Source of the DNA: Zea mays
Lineage: Eukaryota; Streptophyta; Magnoliopsida; Poales; Poaceae
DNA: 64,000 nucleotides
Direction: 5' to 3'
Assembly (NCBI RefSeq): GCF_902167145.1
Contig: NC_050100.1
Coordinates: 213,646,081 to 213,710,080 of the forward strand
Positions 22,595 through 34,273 of the stretch are shown one piece after another. The notes under the pieces were generated by a model that saw nothing but the letters and a program-made list of their open reading frames with translations, was not told where the DNA came from and ran no database searches. Both the position numbers and the translations under genes were made by a program. Within the stretch, counting starts at the first letter, position 1; the number at the start of each line of letters is the position of its first letter.

Positions 22595-23595
22595 GAAACG
22601 CTTTCCAACAAGGTTTCTACTGGCCGACGGCGGTGGCCGACGCCACTAGAATTGTCCACACCTGCGAAGGGTGTCAGTTCTACGCAAGGCAGACCCACCT
22701 GCCCGCTCAGGCCCTGCAGACGATACCCATCACCTGGCCTTTTGCTGTGTGGGGTCTGGACCTCGTCGGCCCCTTGCAGAAGGCACCCGGGGGCTACACG
22801 CACCTGTTGGTCGCCATCGACAAATTCTCCAAGTGGATCGAGGTCCGACCCCTAAACAGCATCAGGTCCGAACAGGCGGTAGCGTTCTTCACCAACATCA
22901 TCCATCGCTTTGGGGTCCCGAACTCCATCATCACCGACAACGGCACCCAGTTCACCGGCAGAAAGTTCCTGGACTTCTGCGAGGATCACCACATCCGGGT
23001 GGACTGGGCCGCCGTGGCTCACCCCATGATGAATGTGCAAGTAGAGCGTGCCAACGACATGATTCTACAAGGACTCAAGCCTCGGATCTACAACGACCTC
23101 AACAAGTTCGGCAAGCGATGGATGAAGGAACTCCCCTCGGTGGTCTGGAGTCTGAGGACAACGCCGAGCCAAGCCACAGGCTTCACGCCGTTCTTTCTAG
23201 TCTATGGGGCCGAGGCCATCTTGCCCACAGACTTAGAATACGGTTCCCTGAGGACGAGGGCCTACGCCGACCAAAGCAATCGAGTTAATCGAGAAGACTC
23301 ACTGGACCAGCTGGAAGAGGCTCGGGACATGGCCTTACTACACTCGGCGCAGTACCAGCAGTCCCTGCGACGCTACCACGCCCGAGGGGTCCGGTCCCGA
23401 GACCTCCAGGTGGGCGACCTGGTGCTTCGGCTGCGACAAGACGCCCGAGGGCGGCACAAGCTCACGCCTCTCTGGGAAGGGCCGTTCGTCATCGCCAAAG
23501 TTCTGAAGCCCGGAACGTACAAGCTGGCCAACAGTCAAGGCGAGGTCTACAACAACGCTTGGAACATCCAACAGCTACGTCGCTTCTACCCTTAG
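22595..23595 (+). pseudogene. pol: G1 integrase, C-terminal part
   Basis: It resumes after E2 and encodes the integrase from the zinc-binding half (CEGCQFYARQTHLP, about 22661) through the catalytic core (first Asp in WGLDLVGP near 22751, ITDNGTQFTG near 22930, Glu in QVERAN near 23038) to the C-terminal region ending RRFYP and TAG at 23593-23595. The 320-codon open frame at 22633 is only this fragment's longest frame; its ATG is not a real start. The D-D-E residues are all present, so this part looks intact apart from being cut off from the rest of pol. Confidence 0.92.
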
Positions 23596-26500
23596 GATGC
23601 TTTCAAGTTGTTCATATACCTCGTTCCCACGCAAAGTTTAGTCATCAAGGAAGGGTCAGCCTTGCCTCGGCAAAGCCCGACCCTCCCTCGGGGGCTAAAA
23701 GGGGGGAACCCCCTCTGCGTCGAAATTTTCCTCGAAAAAAGATCCTTTCTGCCAGAATGTCTTTCGTGCTTTTCGACTACTTTGAAAGTGGATCCTGAAA
23801 ACGACGGAGTACACGTAAGCAGCCAAGGCTGACCGAGCCGAGGGACTCCTACGCCTCCGGGATACGGATACCTCACTCATCACCTTCTGCGATAAGTAAC
23901 TCGCGTTCGGATAAGTGATTCCGCGGACCAAACAAGTCTTCACGCTCGAAAGCTCCTCTGCCGAAGCGATTCTTCGGGCCTTCTCGACTGCGTCGGTGAC
24001 AGAACCCTATGGACGGGCAAGAGTGCGCGTAAGCGGCAAGGCCGACCGAGCCGAGGGATTCCTACGCCTCCGGGATACGGATACCTCACTCATCACCTTC
24101 CGTGAAAAGCAACTCTCGCTCGCACAGACAATTCTGTTACCGACGAAAAAGTCCAGATACTCGAAACAAGAGGAAAAGAAGCGCAGCTTTACAACACGAC
24201 GATGGTGTGTTTGGGCCTCGGCGGCCGCAGAAAACACACACTACAAGATAATTCGATCCTGCAGGCTCGAATCTTGACAGTTGAAGGGAGCAGCAGCACC
24301 CTCGGCGTCAACCACACCTTCGGCGAGGTCCGACCTAGCCTCGGACGGCGACGCAGTCGGAGAATCTCCACTCTGAAGGACGATAACATCACCACGCCTG
24401 GGCCATCACCGCCAGGGTCATCTCCAGGAATCCGGCTCGAGCAGACGGCTCGGCCGGTCACCCCGAGGCCTCGGCCAGCTGTCCCCCGAAGACATCAGCC
24501 CGGCCCGAGGCCTCGGCAACTCAATTCCGGCGAAGGTCCCACCAGTGGACGACCCGGCCAGGCTCTGGCCGACCAAGTCTTCTTTTCGAGCCAACTCTGC
24601 CTCTGTCCGTGCTGACACCGCTACCCCTGGCTTCGGCTCATCGAAGAGCGGCCGAGGGGTTCCTTTAACTAAGCAAGAGAAGCCTCGGACAGCAAGGCCG
24701 ACCGAGCCGAGGGACTCCTACGCCTCCGGGATACGGATACCTCACTCGTCACCTTTGCACGGGGCGACTCACGCTTGGTGAAGCGGTTCAGATAACCAAC
24801 AGGCGAGTCTTAGTGCTCGAGAATGAGGAAAAAACACGGCTCCGCGCCAAAAACACATACATGTTCAGGCCCCGACAGCCGCAATGAACAAAACACCGGC
24901 ATTCAAGATGCCATTACAAACGGAACTCCGGTTCTGTCCCCGCGGGTATGAACAACCTCCACACCAGGGAGCCTGCGGGGCGACAAGTTCCGGGCGACTC
25001 GCCAGCGACCTCTGCAGCAGCAGCTATGGTCCCAGGACGGACGCGGCCACCGGAAGGCTCTCGTTCGCGTCCCCGCTCAAGGGACACGAACCAGACATCA
25101 AAGCCAAAGAGCGGGCCGCTCCAAAGCGCACCGACAGTTCCTCGCTCCTGTCCTCGCCACGCAAGCGAGGAAGAGGACGGAATGTTGCATCCTAGCTGGG
25201 CAGCAACAGTCCGCCTCCCCCAGCATGGCTGGAGGACGCCTCCTCCGCAGAGTTGGAGGATGGTTTCCACCACCAGAAGCTGGAAGAGGAGGTGGCCAGC
25301 CGACCCGTGCGGGAGGTAGAGCCCCGGCTCGCCTCGCTCTTCGCCCCAGCAAGGATGATGAACATCCTTGAAGCTGAGGGCGGGACCAAGATCGCAGCCC
25401 GGCTTGCTTCTCCCCATCCAGGGGCTGGTGGTCACCGTCTCGGGTGACCACCGGCGAGGGGATGCAGCCGGGTCGCGTGATGAAAATCCTTGAAGCCGAA
25501 CGATGGCTGAAAGGTACCAACTTCCACAAAGTTGCGTTCCTCCAACGACAAGGCGGAAGGATTGCGGGTGTTCCCCGTCCGGGGGCTCGGAAGGTGGAAA
25601 GACATGATGCATAAGGGAGCGCGAAGACATGGTCGCCTTTCAAGGGGGCTGTCCTCCTTTTAAAGGCGACTCTCCCTACTTGCGTCCCCAGCCGTCGTGG
25701 GCTGAGTCTTCTCCAACACGCTCCAAGGTCCTCCCCCTATGGCGCGGGGGCTGGGTCCCACGCGTCATGCAAGCTGGCCCAGGGCAGAAGAAGCCAAACC
25801 GCCGCGCGCGGTGCATGCAACCGCCCAGCGGTTACAAGCGTCCCTCCACTTTCGCCCAGACCAGCGGGTGAAAGGGCAGACAGCCGTGCAGGCGGCATGC
25901 AACCGCGCCAAGTGGGCGCGCCCCTTCGACTTCCAATGCACCCAGCATGGAGGCCCAAGCCCACGCGTCATGCAACCGGCGCGCCGGTTGCTACGTGCGA
26001 GCAACTGCACCGCCGCTCGCACCACTACCACGCCTCCTCGACTGCGGAACCAGTACCGCGACTCGAGGCAACCCTGCGTACGACCCAGCAGTGCCAGCCA
26101 GGCGCGACGGTCAATACGGCCAAAAATGGGCCGGCAGTAATGGCGGTGGCAGGCGGGCAGGAGCAGCGGTCACGTCGTCAGCCAAGCTTACGTCCCATCC
26201 AGGGCAGCAAGAGAACCCTCTCTCACGGCGTGAAGACGGCGCGTCCGTGTTCCGTTCCTCAAACGGCTCGCACACGTGCAACGGCCGCCCCACGAACCAC
26301 TCGCCCCGTCGCATTAACTCCGCGGCGGGACAGGCGACGCCTCTGGCAGGGGAAGCAAGCGACGCTTCGCCTTCGCCATAATAACCGCGTCAAAAAAGGT
26401 ACGTCGCGTCATTCAATTTCGTATCCTTTTCCTTTTCCTCTTTCTCTCTCTTACAACAGGGACCGGGAAAGGGGGATACCCCGAAAAGGATCCTTCTCCG

Positions 26501-27464
26501 TGAAGGAAACAGGCTCCGAGCCTCCCTACTGATCAGAGGTTCAAAGGCTGGCCCCTCGGAGGGGTTTAACATCCGCCTCAGAGCGCGTGGGCTCCACACC
26601 CACTACTGGTCAGAGGTTCGAAGGCCGGCCCCTCGGAAGGGTTCAACGGTCGCCTCAGGCCACTCGGGCTCCGCGCCCACTACTGATCAGGGGTTCGTAG
26701 GCTGGCCCTCGAAGGGTTCACAACCGCCTCAGACACAGAGCGAGGGATGACCCTGGGTACATTCGATACATAACCAAGGCTCGGGCTACTCTCCCGAGGT
26801 ACCCTAGGACATTTCCGAGACTAGCGGGAACGATCTTGTAACGGAATCCCATCAGAGTGAGGCATCGAGCCCTCGGACCCCGTCGACAGGGGACCGGGTC
26901 CGGCAGATCACCCGCAGGTACTTTTGAGCGTGCCTCCGGGCCTCTAGCCGACCCCTAACAAATGGGGCACGGGCGTCCACTCGGATTACCCGCCAGCAGC
27001 TCACCGGAGACACCATTTCGGCGCCCTCCGAGGGCAACATGGCACTTTCCCCCCTCCTCCTTGCAGAAAGGCGACGCAGGGGCGTATGTAAAAAAGTCGA
27101 GTCTGTCCCTGACCGTCCTCTCGCCCTGTGCAGAGGCTCGGGGGCTGCTCTCGCAAACCCGGCTCCGGCCAAACCGTTGACAGCGTCAACATACCAGCCC
27201 GAGAACTTGGGACCCGACCGTGCACCCGGGCTACGGCCAGCTCGCATGAGGGAACGACCAGACCAGCCGAAGCATTGCACGAGGCATTAAGACCTCGGAG
27301 GAGTCAAACCACTCCTCCGAGGTCTCGGGGGCTACAACCGGCGGGTGCGCTCGCGCGCACCCAACGGAACAAAACGCAACCGAGAAAGGCTGGTCCCCTT
27401 GCAAAAAAGTGCGACAAAAGCCTCCAAGCGAGTATTAACACTCCCTTTGAGGCTCGGGGGCTAC
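23596..27464 (+). other. G1 3' internal region, no intact gene
   Basis: A 3.9-kb GC-rich stretch between integrase and the 3' LTR. Short motifs repeat, for example the block around ccgagccgaggga(c/t)tcctac with gatacggatacctcac at 23831, 24046 and 24705. The part near 24310-24400 resembles the 3' end of the antisense gene in G2 (about 40280-40350) but the rest of that gene is missing. On the minus strand 24914-25630 is open for 238 codons, but I recognise no domain. From about 26870 to the LTR the sequence matches 44420-45029 of G2. It ends with a purine-rich gaggctcgggggctac, the likely plus-strand primer. Confidence 0.7.
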
Positions 27465-29127
27465 TGTCGGGGACCATAATTAGGGGTAACCTCAAGACTC
27501 CTAATTCTCAGCTGGTAACCCCCATCAGCACAAAGCTGCAAAGGCCTGATGGGTGCGACTAAGTCAAGGATCGGTCCATTCGAGGGACTCGATCACGCCT
27601 CGCCCGAGCCCAGCCTCGGACAAGGGCAGTCGACCCCGGAGGATCTACGTCTCGCCCGAGGCCCCCTCCAGCAACGAACACACCTTCGGCTCGCCCGAGG
27701 CCCAGTCTTCGCCAAGAAGCAACCTAGGCCAAATCGCCACGCCAACCGACCAAATCGTAGGAGCAATTAATGCAAAGGTGGCCTGACACCTTTATCCTGA
27801 CGCGCGCCCTCCGGTCGACAGAGCCGAAGTGACCGCAATCACTTCGCCGCTCCACTGACCGGTCTGACAAGAGGATAGCGTCGCCTGCGCTGCTCCGACT
27901 GCTGTGCCACTCGACAGAGTGAGGCTGACAAGCAGCCAGGCCCGGCCTCAGGCGCCATAGGAAACTCCGCTCCGCCCGACCCAGGGCTCGGACTCGGGCT
28001 CAGCCCCGGAAGACGACGAACTCCGCTCCGCCCGACCCCAGGGCTCGGACTCGGGCTCAGCCCCTGAAGACGACGAACTCCACTCCGCCCGACCCCAGGG
28101 CTCGAACTCGGGCTCAGCCCCTGAAGACGACGAACTCCGCTCCGCCCGACCCCAGGGCTCGGACTCGGGCTCAGCCCCTGAAGACGACGAACTCCGCTCC
28201 GCCCGACCCAGGGCTCGGACTCGGGCTCAGCCCCAGAAGACAACGAACTCCGCTCCGCCCGACCCCAGGGCTCGGACTCGGGCTCAGCCCCGGAAGACGA
28301 CGAACTCTGCTTCGCCCGACCACAGGGCTCGGACTCAGCCCTGGCCTCAGCCGACGGTCTCCGCCTCGCTCGACCCAGGGGCTCGGACTCGACCTCGGCC
28401 TCGGAAGACAGACTCGACCTCGACCTCGGAGGAGCCTCCACATCGCCCAACCTAGGGCACGGACCGACCACGTCAACAGGAGGCGCCATCATTACCCTAC
28501 CCCAAGCTGACTCAGGCTACGGGGAATAAGACCGGCGTCCCATCTGGCTCGCTCCGCCAGACAAGTAATGATGGCGCCCCGCACGCTCTATGACGACGGC
28601 GGCTCTCAGCCCCCTTACGGAAGCAAGAGGACGTCAGCAAGGACTCGACAGCCCCGACAGCTGTCCTTCCGCCAGGCTCCAGCGCTCCTCCGACGGCCAC
28701 GACACCACACGAACCGGGTGCCAAAACCTCTCCGGCTGCCACGATGGCATGTACTTAGGGCGCTGGCTCTCCTCCGCTAGACACGTTAGCACACTGCTAC
28801 ACCCCCCATTGTACACCTGGATCCTCTCCTTGCGCCTATAAAAGGAAGGACCAGGGCCCTCTTACAGAAGGTTGGCCGCGCGGGGAAAGGACGGGACAGG
28901 CGCTCGCGTGAGGCCGCTCGCTCCCTCCCGCGTGGACGCTTGTAACCCCCTACTGCAAGCGCACCCGACCTGGGCGCGGGACAAACACGAAGGCCGCGGG
29001 ATTTTCACCTCTCACGCCCGTCTCCCTCCCCCTTCGCGCTCCGTCTCGCGCCGACCCATCTGGGCTGGGGCACACGGCGACAATTTACTCGTCGGTCCAG
29101 GGACCCCCCGATATCGAAACGCCGACA
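27465..29127 (+). repeat. 3' LTR of G1
   Basis: It is 1663 bp, from tgtcgggg to ccgaca. TATA (tataaaa) is at 28837-28843. It is followed by ctcag, a possible TSD that cannot be tested because the left end is outside. It aligns along its length with both G2 LTRs. Confidence 0.93.
27990..28330 (+). repeat. 57-bp tandem array in the G1 LTR
   Basis: About six units containing cagggctcggactcgggc recur with a period near 57 bp in U3. The long minus-strand ORF here (27839-28492) is a by-product of this array. Confidence 0.85.
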
Positions 29128-30339
29128 CTCAGAGTCTCAGATGACGGGCGACATATCGATGGGCTCATGTGTGGCGCAAGCGCGCTGTACGCAACGACAG
29201 CTAGCCGATCAGGCCTAGATGCCAGGCGAGCGACGGCGTCGTGGGGCTGCGAAGGCTGGTTGATGTTTCCATGCGGGTAAGTGGGACGACGAGACACGAC
29301 CACGACCTGGTAGCTCTTCCCTAGTACGACAATTGGGTTTGGAGATTTTTGCCATGAGGTACTAGGGTGGGCTCTGTTATTCTGTTGGACCTCATAGGAC
29401 ACGATCACACACTCTATTAGGCTGGCTGGGTATCAGTTGTAGAAAGGTAATATTATGGTCCAAATTAATAGAAATTTCTCCACTTATTTGATTAATTTCC
29501 TGTTTCCATTTTTTATGTATATACACTATATATGTACATTATATTTTTGTCAACATAACGGGTACTCAATTAAATACCATTGAATTGAATGAGGCCCGCC
29601 CCTGTATAACCTCATTAAATATGAAGTTTTTTGAGAGTTCTTGAAGGGGTTAATTAAGAAAAATATAAGAGATAAGCTATCCATAAAGAGCCATTTCCTA
29701 TATAACTCTCCATACATAATATCTTTTAACTTTATTTGTGATTAAAAACTCTGGTTTATTATACAGTCTTTTAAGACCATCTCTAGTGCACCGTGTAAAT
29801 GACATTTATAGAGTTGAGTTTAAAATAAGGAATAAAATAAAAATTGGGATAAGGATTCTGCTGCATCATGGTAAACTGTCGGCACTCAAATTTCTCCGCG
29901 TGTGGCCACATCGCAGGGCATTGTATGAACAATCCTACTGGACCGTAGCCCGTGAACGTACTAGTGTCGGACTCGTCAAACCTCGCCGCTGGCCCACCGC
30001 CCATGCACTCGGTTCGGTGGAACATTCCCTCCAGCTTCCTGGTAGCAGTTCCTCCACTGGTCATCCGGTCATACTCATCCCTCCCAAAAGAGGAAAGCGC
30101 AATATTCTTCGCAGCAAAAGGGAAAGAATTCATAGATAGAAAACAGTTTTCGCAGCCCCGGTATGGCATCGTGGCTCTTGTTTAGTGGTGTTCGTCTCTG
30201 AGTGATTGTGAACGACTGAAAGTGCCCCCGTGACTGACTTAAATTAAAGCAGAGTTAGACTTGGGCAGGAATCTCTCAATACCCTTCTCTATCTCTTTTG
30301 GATACATTACAGAAACATTCACCCTCAGCGAAAACAGTT
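29128..30339. other. Stretch without a convincing gene
   Basis: Sequence between the G1 LTR and an inverted-repeat element. 29440-29820 is AT-rich. 29870-30185 is open on both strands; one plus frame reads a Cys/His cluster (CRHSNFSACGHIAGHC) before a stop, which could be the relic of a zinc-knuckle gene fragment, but the frame is short and I cannot assign it. Confidence 0.5.
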
Positions 30340-30521
30340 TGAGTAAAATACGTCTACAATCCTTGAACTATGCATATTGTGTTACTTGGGTCACCAAACT
30401 CTCAAAACTAGCAAAACAGGTCCTCGAACTTGGCCAGTTGGCCGGTCATCTAAAATCGGGTTTGCTCAAATCGTATGCGGCCGACGTAGCGTGCCACGCT
30501 AGAGCGTATTAATGAAAGTTC

Positions 30522-31596
30522 TGTTGGATCTTTTATGGGCTTGACCCATTTATTGAATAAACTCTATGGTGTGTAATGGTGGAGAATACCAATAGTACCA
30601 CATTGGAAGTCCAAGGGTCTTTTGCCTTGACTTATATGGTGAGATTTATTCCACTTAACTTGAGAAGTCAGGAAATGGACAAGGGCGTGCCACGCGCGCG
30701 CGCGCGCCGCCGCCGCCGGCCGGGCCGGGCCGGGCGTGGCGTGGCGTGGCGAGGCGTGGCGAGGCAGGCAGGCAGGCAGGCGGGCGGGCGGGCGGGCGGG
30801 CGGGCGGCAAGAGCTGGCCGACTCATGGCATAACTCGGCTAGAGCTGGCCGACTCTTGGCGTGACTCGGCGACCTTTCTCCTTCAGCTTCCCTCTGCGAG
30901 AGGTTAAATAGAGGAGCACCCCTGTCACTCGGTACACGCGAGAACACACTTTCAGAACACAGTCCAGCGCCGAGTGAGGGTATTTCCATCTCGTGTCTCT
31001 GCGCGCACAGAGAAGCGAGAGGGCAGGTGCCTCCGGAGCCCTTGCCGTTCGAGACCTTGCACGAGGGATCGGCAATTAGGTTTTTGGGGAGCGTCTACGC
31101 GACTGCCCAAAGTCTTCTTCCTGCTGACATGACAAGTGAAGTTGGACAAGGATCTAGATCCTCGGAGCGCATGGCTGGGTATGATCAATTCATCTCCTTA
31201 CTGTTTTTCATTCTGCAAATTATATATGTTCATACCTGCTGTTTTATTGATAGCCATAAATTTATCCAATATGTTTTGTCGTATTATATCATGACGTGTT
31301 TGATGCCTGATCATACTAGTAATATGATAAATCTGTTTGTCTTAATTTTACAGTCATGCTGTTTATATTGTTATCTGTTTATTTCCAGTTGTTCTGCAAT
31401 AATCCATGAACCATGTTTATATGCTTATTTTATTTATATGAATTACATGCTTCATATGCTTTGTGTTCTCATGATCCATATTGTTATGGATAATTTTGAG
31501 ATCACGTTTTCCATGTTTGATTATCTATTATATGTCATCATCATAATGTTAATTTATGGAATTAAAATAATACAGAAAATGCCTATATTTCTAACA
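30522..31596 (+). repeat. Solo LTR (1075 bp) with TSD agttc
   Basis: Starts tgttgg, ends taaca, and is flanked by agttc at 30517-30521 and 31597-31601. A TATA-like taaata is near 30905. No internal domains are present. The 197-codon ORF at 31027-31620 runs through the LTR end and is not a gene. Orientation is inferred from the TATA position. Confidence 0.85.
30691..30808 (+). repeat. Microsatellite cascade
   Basis: Successive short tandem blocks: (CG)n, (CCG)n, GGCCGGGCC units, GTGGC units, (AGGC)n, then (GGGC)n. It sits upstream of the TATA-like box of the solo LTR. Confidence 0.9.
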
Positions 31597-31830
31597 AGTT
31601 CGGGGACCCAAGTAACATAAAATACTAAGTTCGGGAATCCAAGTGACACAATACCAAGTTCGGGGAGCCAAACGACTCCAACGTGGCCTACTATGCCAAT
31701 ATTCCGGTTTGAGAAAATCTAGTTTTGGATGACCAACCAAGCTAATAAGGATCCGTTTCGTGGTTTTTGAGAGTTCGAAAACCTCAATGACACAACATGT
31801 CGAATTCAAGAACCGCTCATGCATTTTACG

Positions 31831-32276
<446 letters not shown>

Positions 32277-32839
32277 CCCGTACGTTGCGACGGCTTACAA
32301 CAATACCCATGTAAACTATCCACCAAAAAATTCAAGATTTTTTATTGATTGTCTCCGCTCTCCGTATAATATTTTTTTGATTTGGCTAACTGATGGTATT
32401 ATTTACTCCATCCAATATGTATTGGTACAACACGACTAATGAAGTGAGCGATTAGAAGAGAGTTCACAACGACTGACCGAACGAACAGAGATTGTAAAAC
32501 GACATAATTTCACCATACAGAGACCAAATAAGAGAAAGATTGTGAGCTCAAGTTTCTAAAATATGTCACATGAACTCAAACTTATAAAAAAGATAAATCA
32601 AAATATGGAAAGATTGTAAAGTCAGGCATCAATAAAAACTGGATGCGCTCCATATAAATTATGCTACTTCGTAGCAATTACTAACGTTTAAAACCAAAAA
32701 ATAACCTTTTATTTTACTGTTAGTGTGACAGATCATTGTTGCTCCATCCAATTCAGCAACCTCAAACACCATGGAGACCATTGCGCCAATGTAGTCTCAG
32801 AAATGACCTAATGCTTGCAAAAGCCAAGAACATCGTGTC
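32277..32839. other. No gene seen
   Basis: AT-rich DNA with no ORF of note. The first 30 bases look like a repeat terminus associated with AT microsatellites, family unresolved. Confidence 0.5.
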
Positions 32840-33205
32840 GTGCTTGGGCTGTAGACTCGGTCCGTCGTGCTGGTCCGGCCCGACACGATTATATTTTTTA
32901 TTTTACAAAAAAACGTATATACATATATATAATTTATATTTAATATTAAAAACATCTGAGCATGATGTTCTATTGGTTGGACAACTTTACCCAGTGTTCC
33001 CGCACTTCTTCCATTAGGCCATGGGTTCGAACACCACATCCTGCACCAGTTTTTAATATTTTACGCTGATTTAATCAAATGGGTCGGTAGGCTAACGGGC
33101 TAGCCCTGCATAGTCAGCAGGCCGGTATGATGTGCCTGTGCCAGAGTTGTGGCCCGTGGGCGTCTGGCCCATGCCGGATCGCTGTTTGGCCATCTATAGG
33201 CGAGC
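32840..33205. mobile_element. Degraded hAT-like element
   Basis: It contains ggtccggcccgacacg near 32870 and ends gctgtttggccatctata, close to the end (tttggacatgtata) of the hAT element at 50689-51189. Both also share an internal gttcgaa/ggttcgga segment. The left end is decayed. Confidence 0.5.
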
Positions 33206-34273
33206 AATAAATTAATTTGAAATAGTTGTGAGGGGTTATTTAAAAAAAGATGATGTGGGACGACCATTATATATATACCGGCTAAATAACAGTATATGTA
33301 GGAGATATTTGGTTTCCAGGAACTAATTTTTAGTCCCCTATCACTACACGACGGTTCACTTACAGCGACCTACGGTTGGTCGCCAAAAACTTTTAGCGAC
33401 CGATAAAGATGGTCGCTGTAAGTACCGTCGCTAAAGGCTTTAGCGACCGACCGTCCGTTGCTAATATTGTATATTTAGCGATCAACCGTGGGTTGTTGTA
33501 CTATAGATTTAACAACCAATCGTGAGTCATTATACTATACATTTAGCAACCAACAGAAAGTTGCCACTAGTTATAGTCGTTAATAATGATAATATACCAT
33601 TAATTAGCATTTAACAACTGTTATATATACAAAAGCATCACAAATCACCAATTTTTATACACATAATCACATATATATACAAATTTAATTAGTATTGCAC
33701 AATAATAGATCCACATCACATAAACCATCAACAAGCACCACAACAAAATCATTCACAAAACCTACACATGTTATTATGTTTTGCATATATTTGCAAACAC
33801 TTTACAAAATCATTCACAAAAGTACTAACGCTTCAAGTGATTCGCAAAAGCCTTCACAAAAGCACTCCAAGTTCTTGTATCCTCTTGTTTTAAGGCACAA
33901 GCTTGTAGGAGTTGTGATGTCGCCACTTACTTGATGCTAACAAGACATTTCCTTCACCAAAGCCATCTTCAACACTTCGCCCATAAAAAAGATCAATTCT
34001 CTTTTTCAATTGCCTGTCTGTAAGATAAGTGATAATTGCAGTAATTAATATGATATGTTAACCAGAAGGTATGCTAGCACCAGAAACGACCAAAGAAGAT
34101 GGTATGCTAGGAAAGATATTATGAAGAAGACATTCGCCCGGCTCAGGAAGGAATCGCTCCCCTAGTTTTCAATCAAAATCACTTACTCGAGTAGTCGCTG
34201 ATGGCGACGACGACATATAAGTTCTAGTTTACAACGAACAATTTAAAATTAAGCAACAATGATAATATATTCT

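Larger units (their letters stand above)
7223..29127 (+). mobile_element. Tat-lineage Ty3/gypsy element G1, split by three insertions
   Basis: Host element for E1, S1 and E2. The visible segments join as gag 7223-11097 / RNase H 12785-13625 / integrase 22595-29127, and each junction is confirmed by a duplicated 5-mer (gacat inferred for E1, acttc, gaaac). The order gag-PR-RT-RH-INT is gypsy; the long 3' internal region and protein style resemble the maize Cinful/Zeon, Flip, Huck and Grande (Tat) group, but I cannot fix the family name. The 5' LTR and start of gag lie left of E1, outside the window. The 3' LTR is 27465-29127. Confidence 0.9.
30340..31830. mobile_element. Inverted-repeat DNA element split by a solo LTR
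   Basis: The left arm (about 30340-30516) and the right arm (31602-31830) are imperfect inverted copies; for example, the left arm's actctcaaaac...ggtcatctaaaa matches the complement of the right arm near 31715-31780. The phrase tgttacttgggt...ccgaac also occurs in inverted orientation. Long diverged terminal repeats suggest a MULE or foldback element. Exact ends and TSD were not found. Confidence 0.5.

Noticed and set aside
27839..28492. 217-codon minus-strand ORF, with similar ones at 35089-35547 and 45733-46161
   Set aside because: They arise from the 56-57 bp tandem arrays in gypsy LTRs; no domain and no conserved ends.
31027..31620. 197-codon plus-strand ORF with hydrophobic stretches
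   Set aside because: It lies within and across the end of a solo LTR; hydrophobicity reflects T-rich sequence.
33000..33050. gggttcgaacacc, resembling a tRNA B box
   Set aside because: No A box or cloverleaf; part of a decayed hAT-like element.
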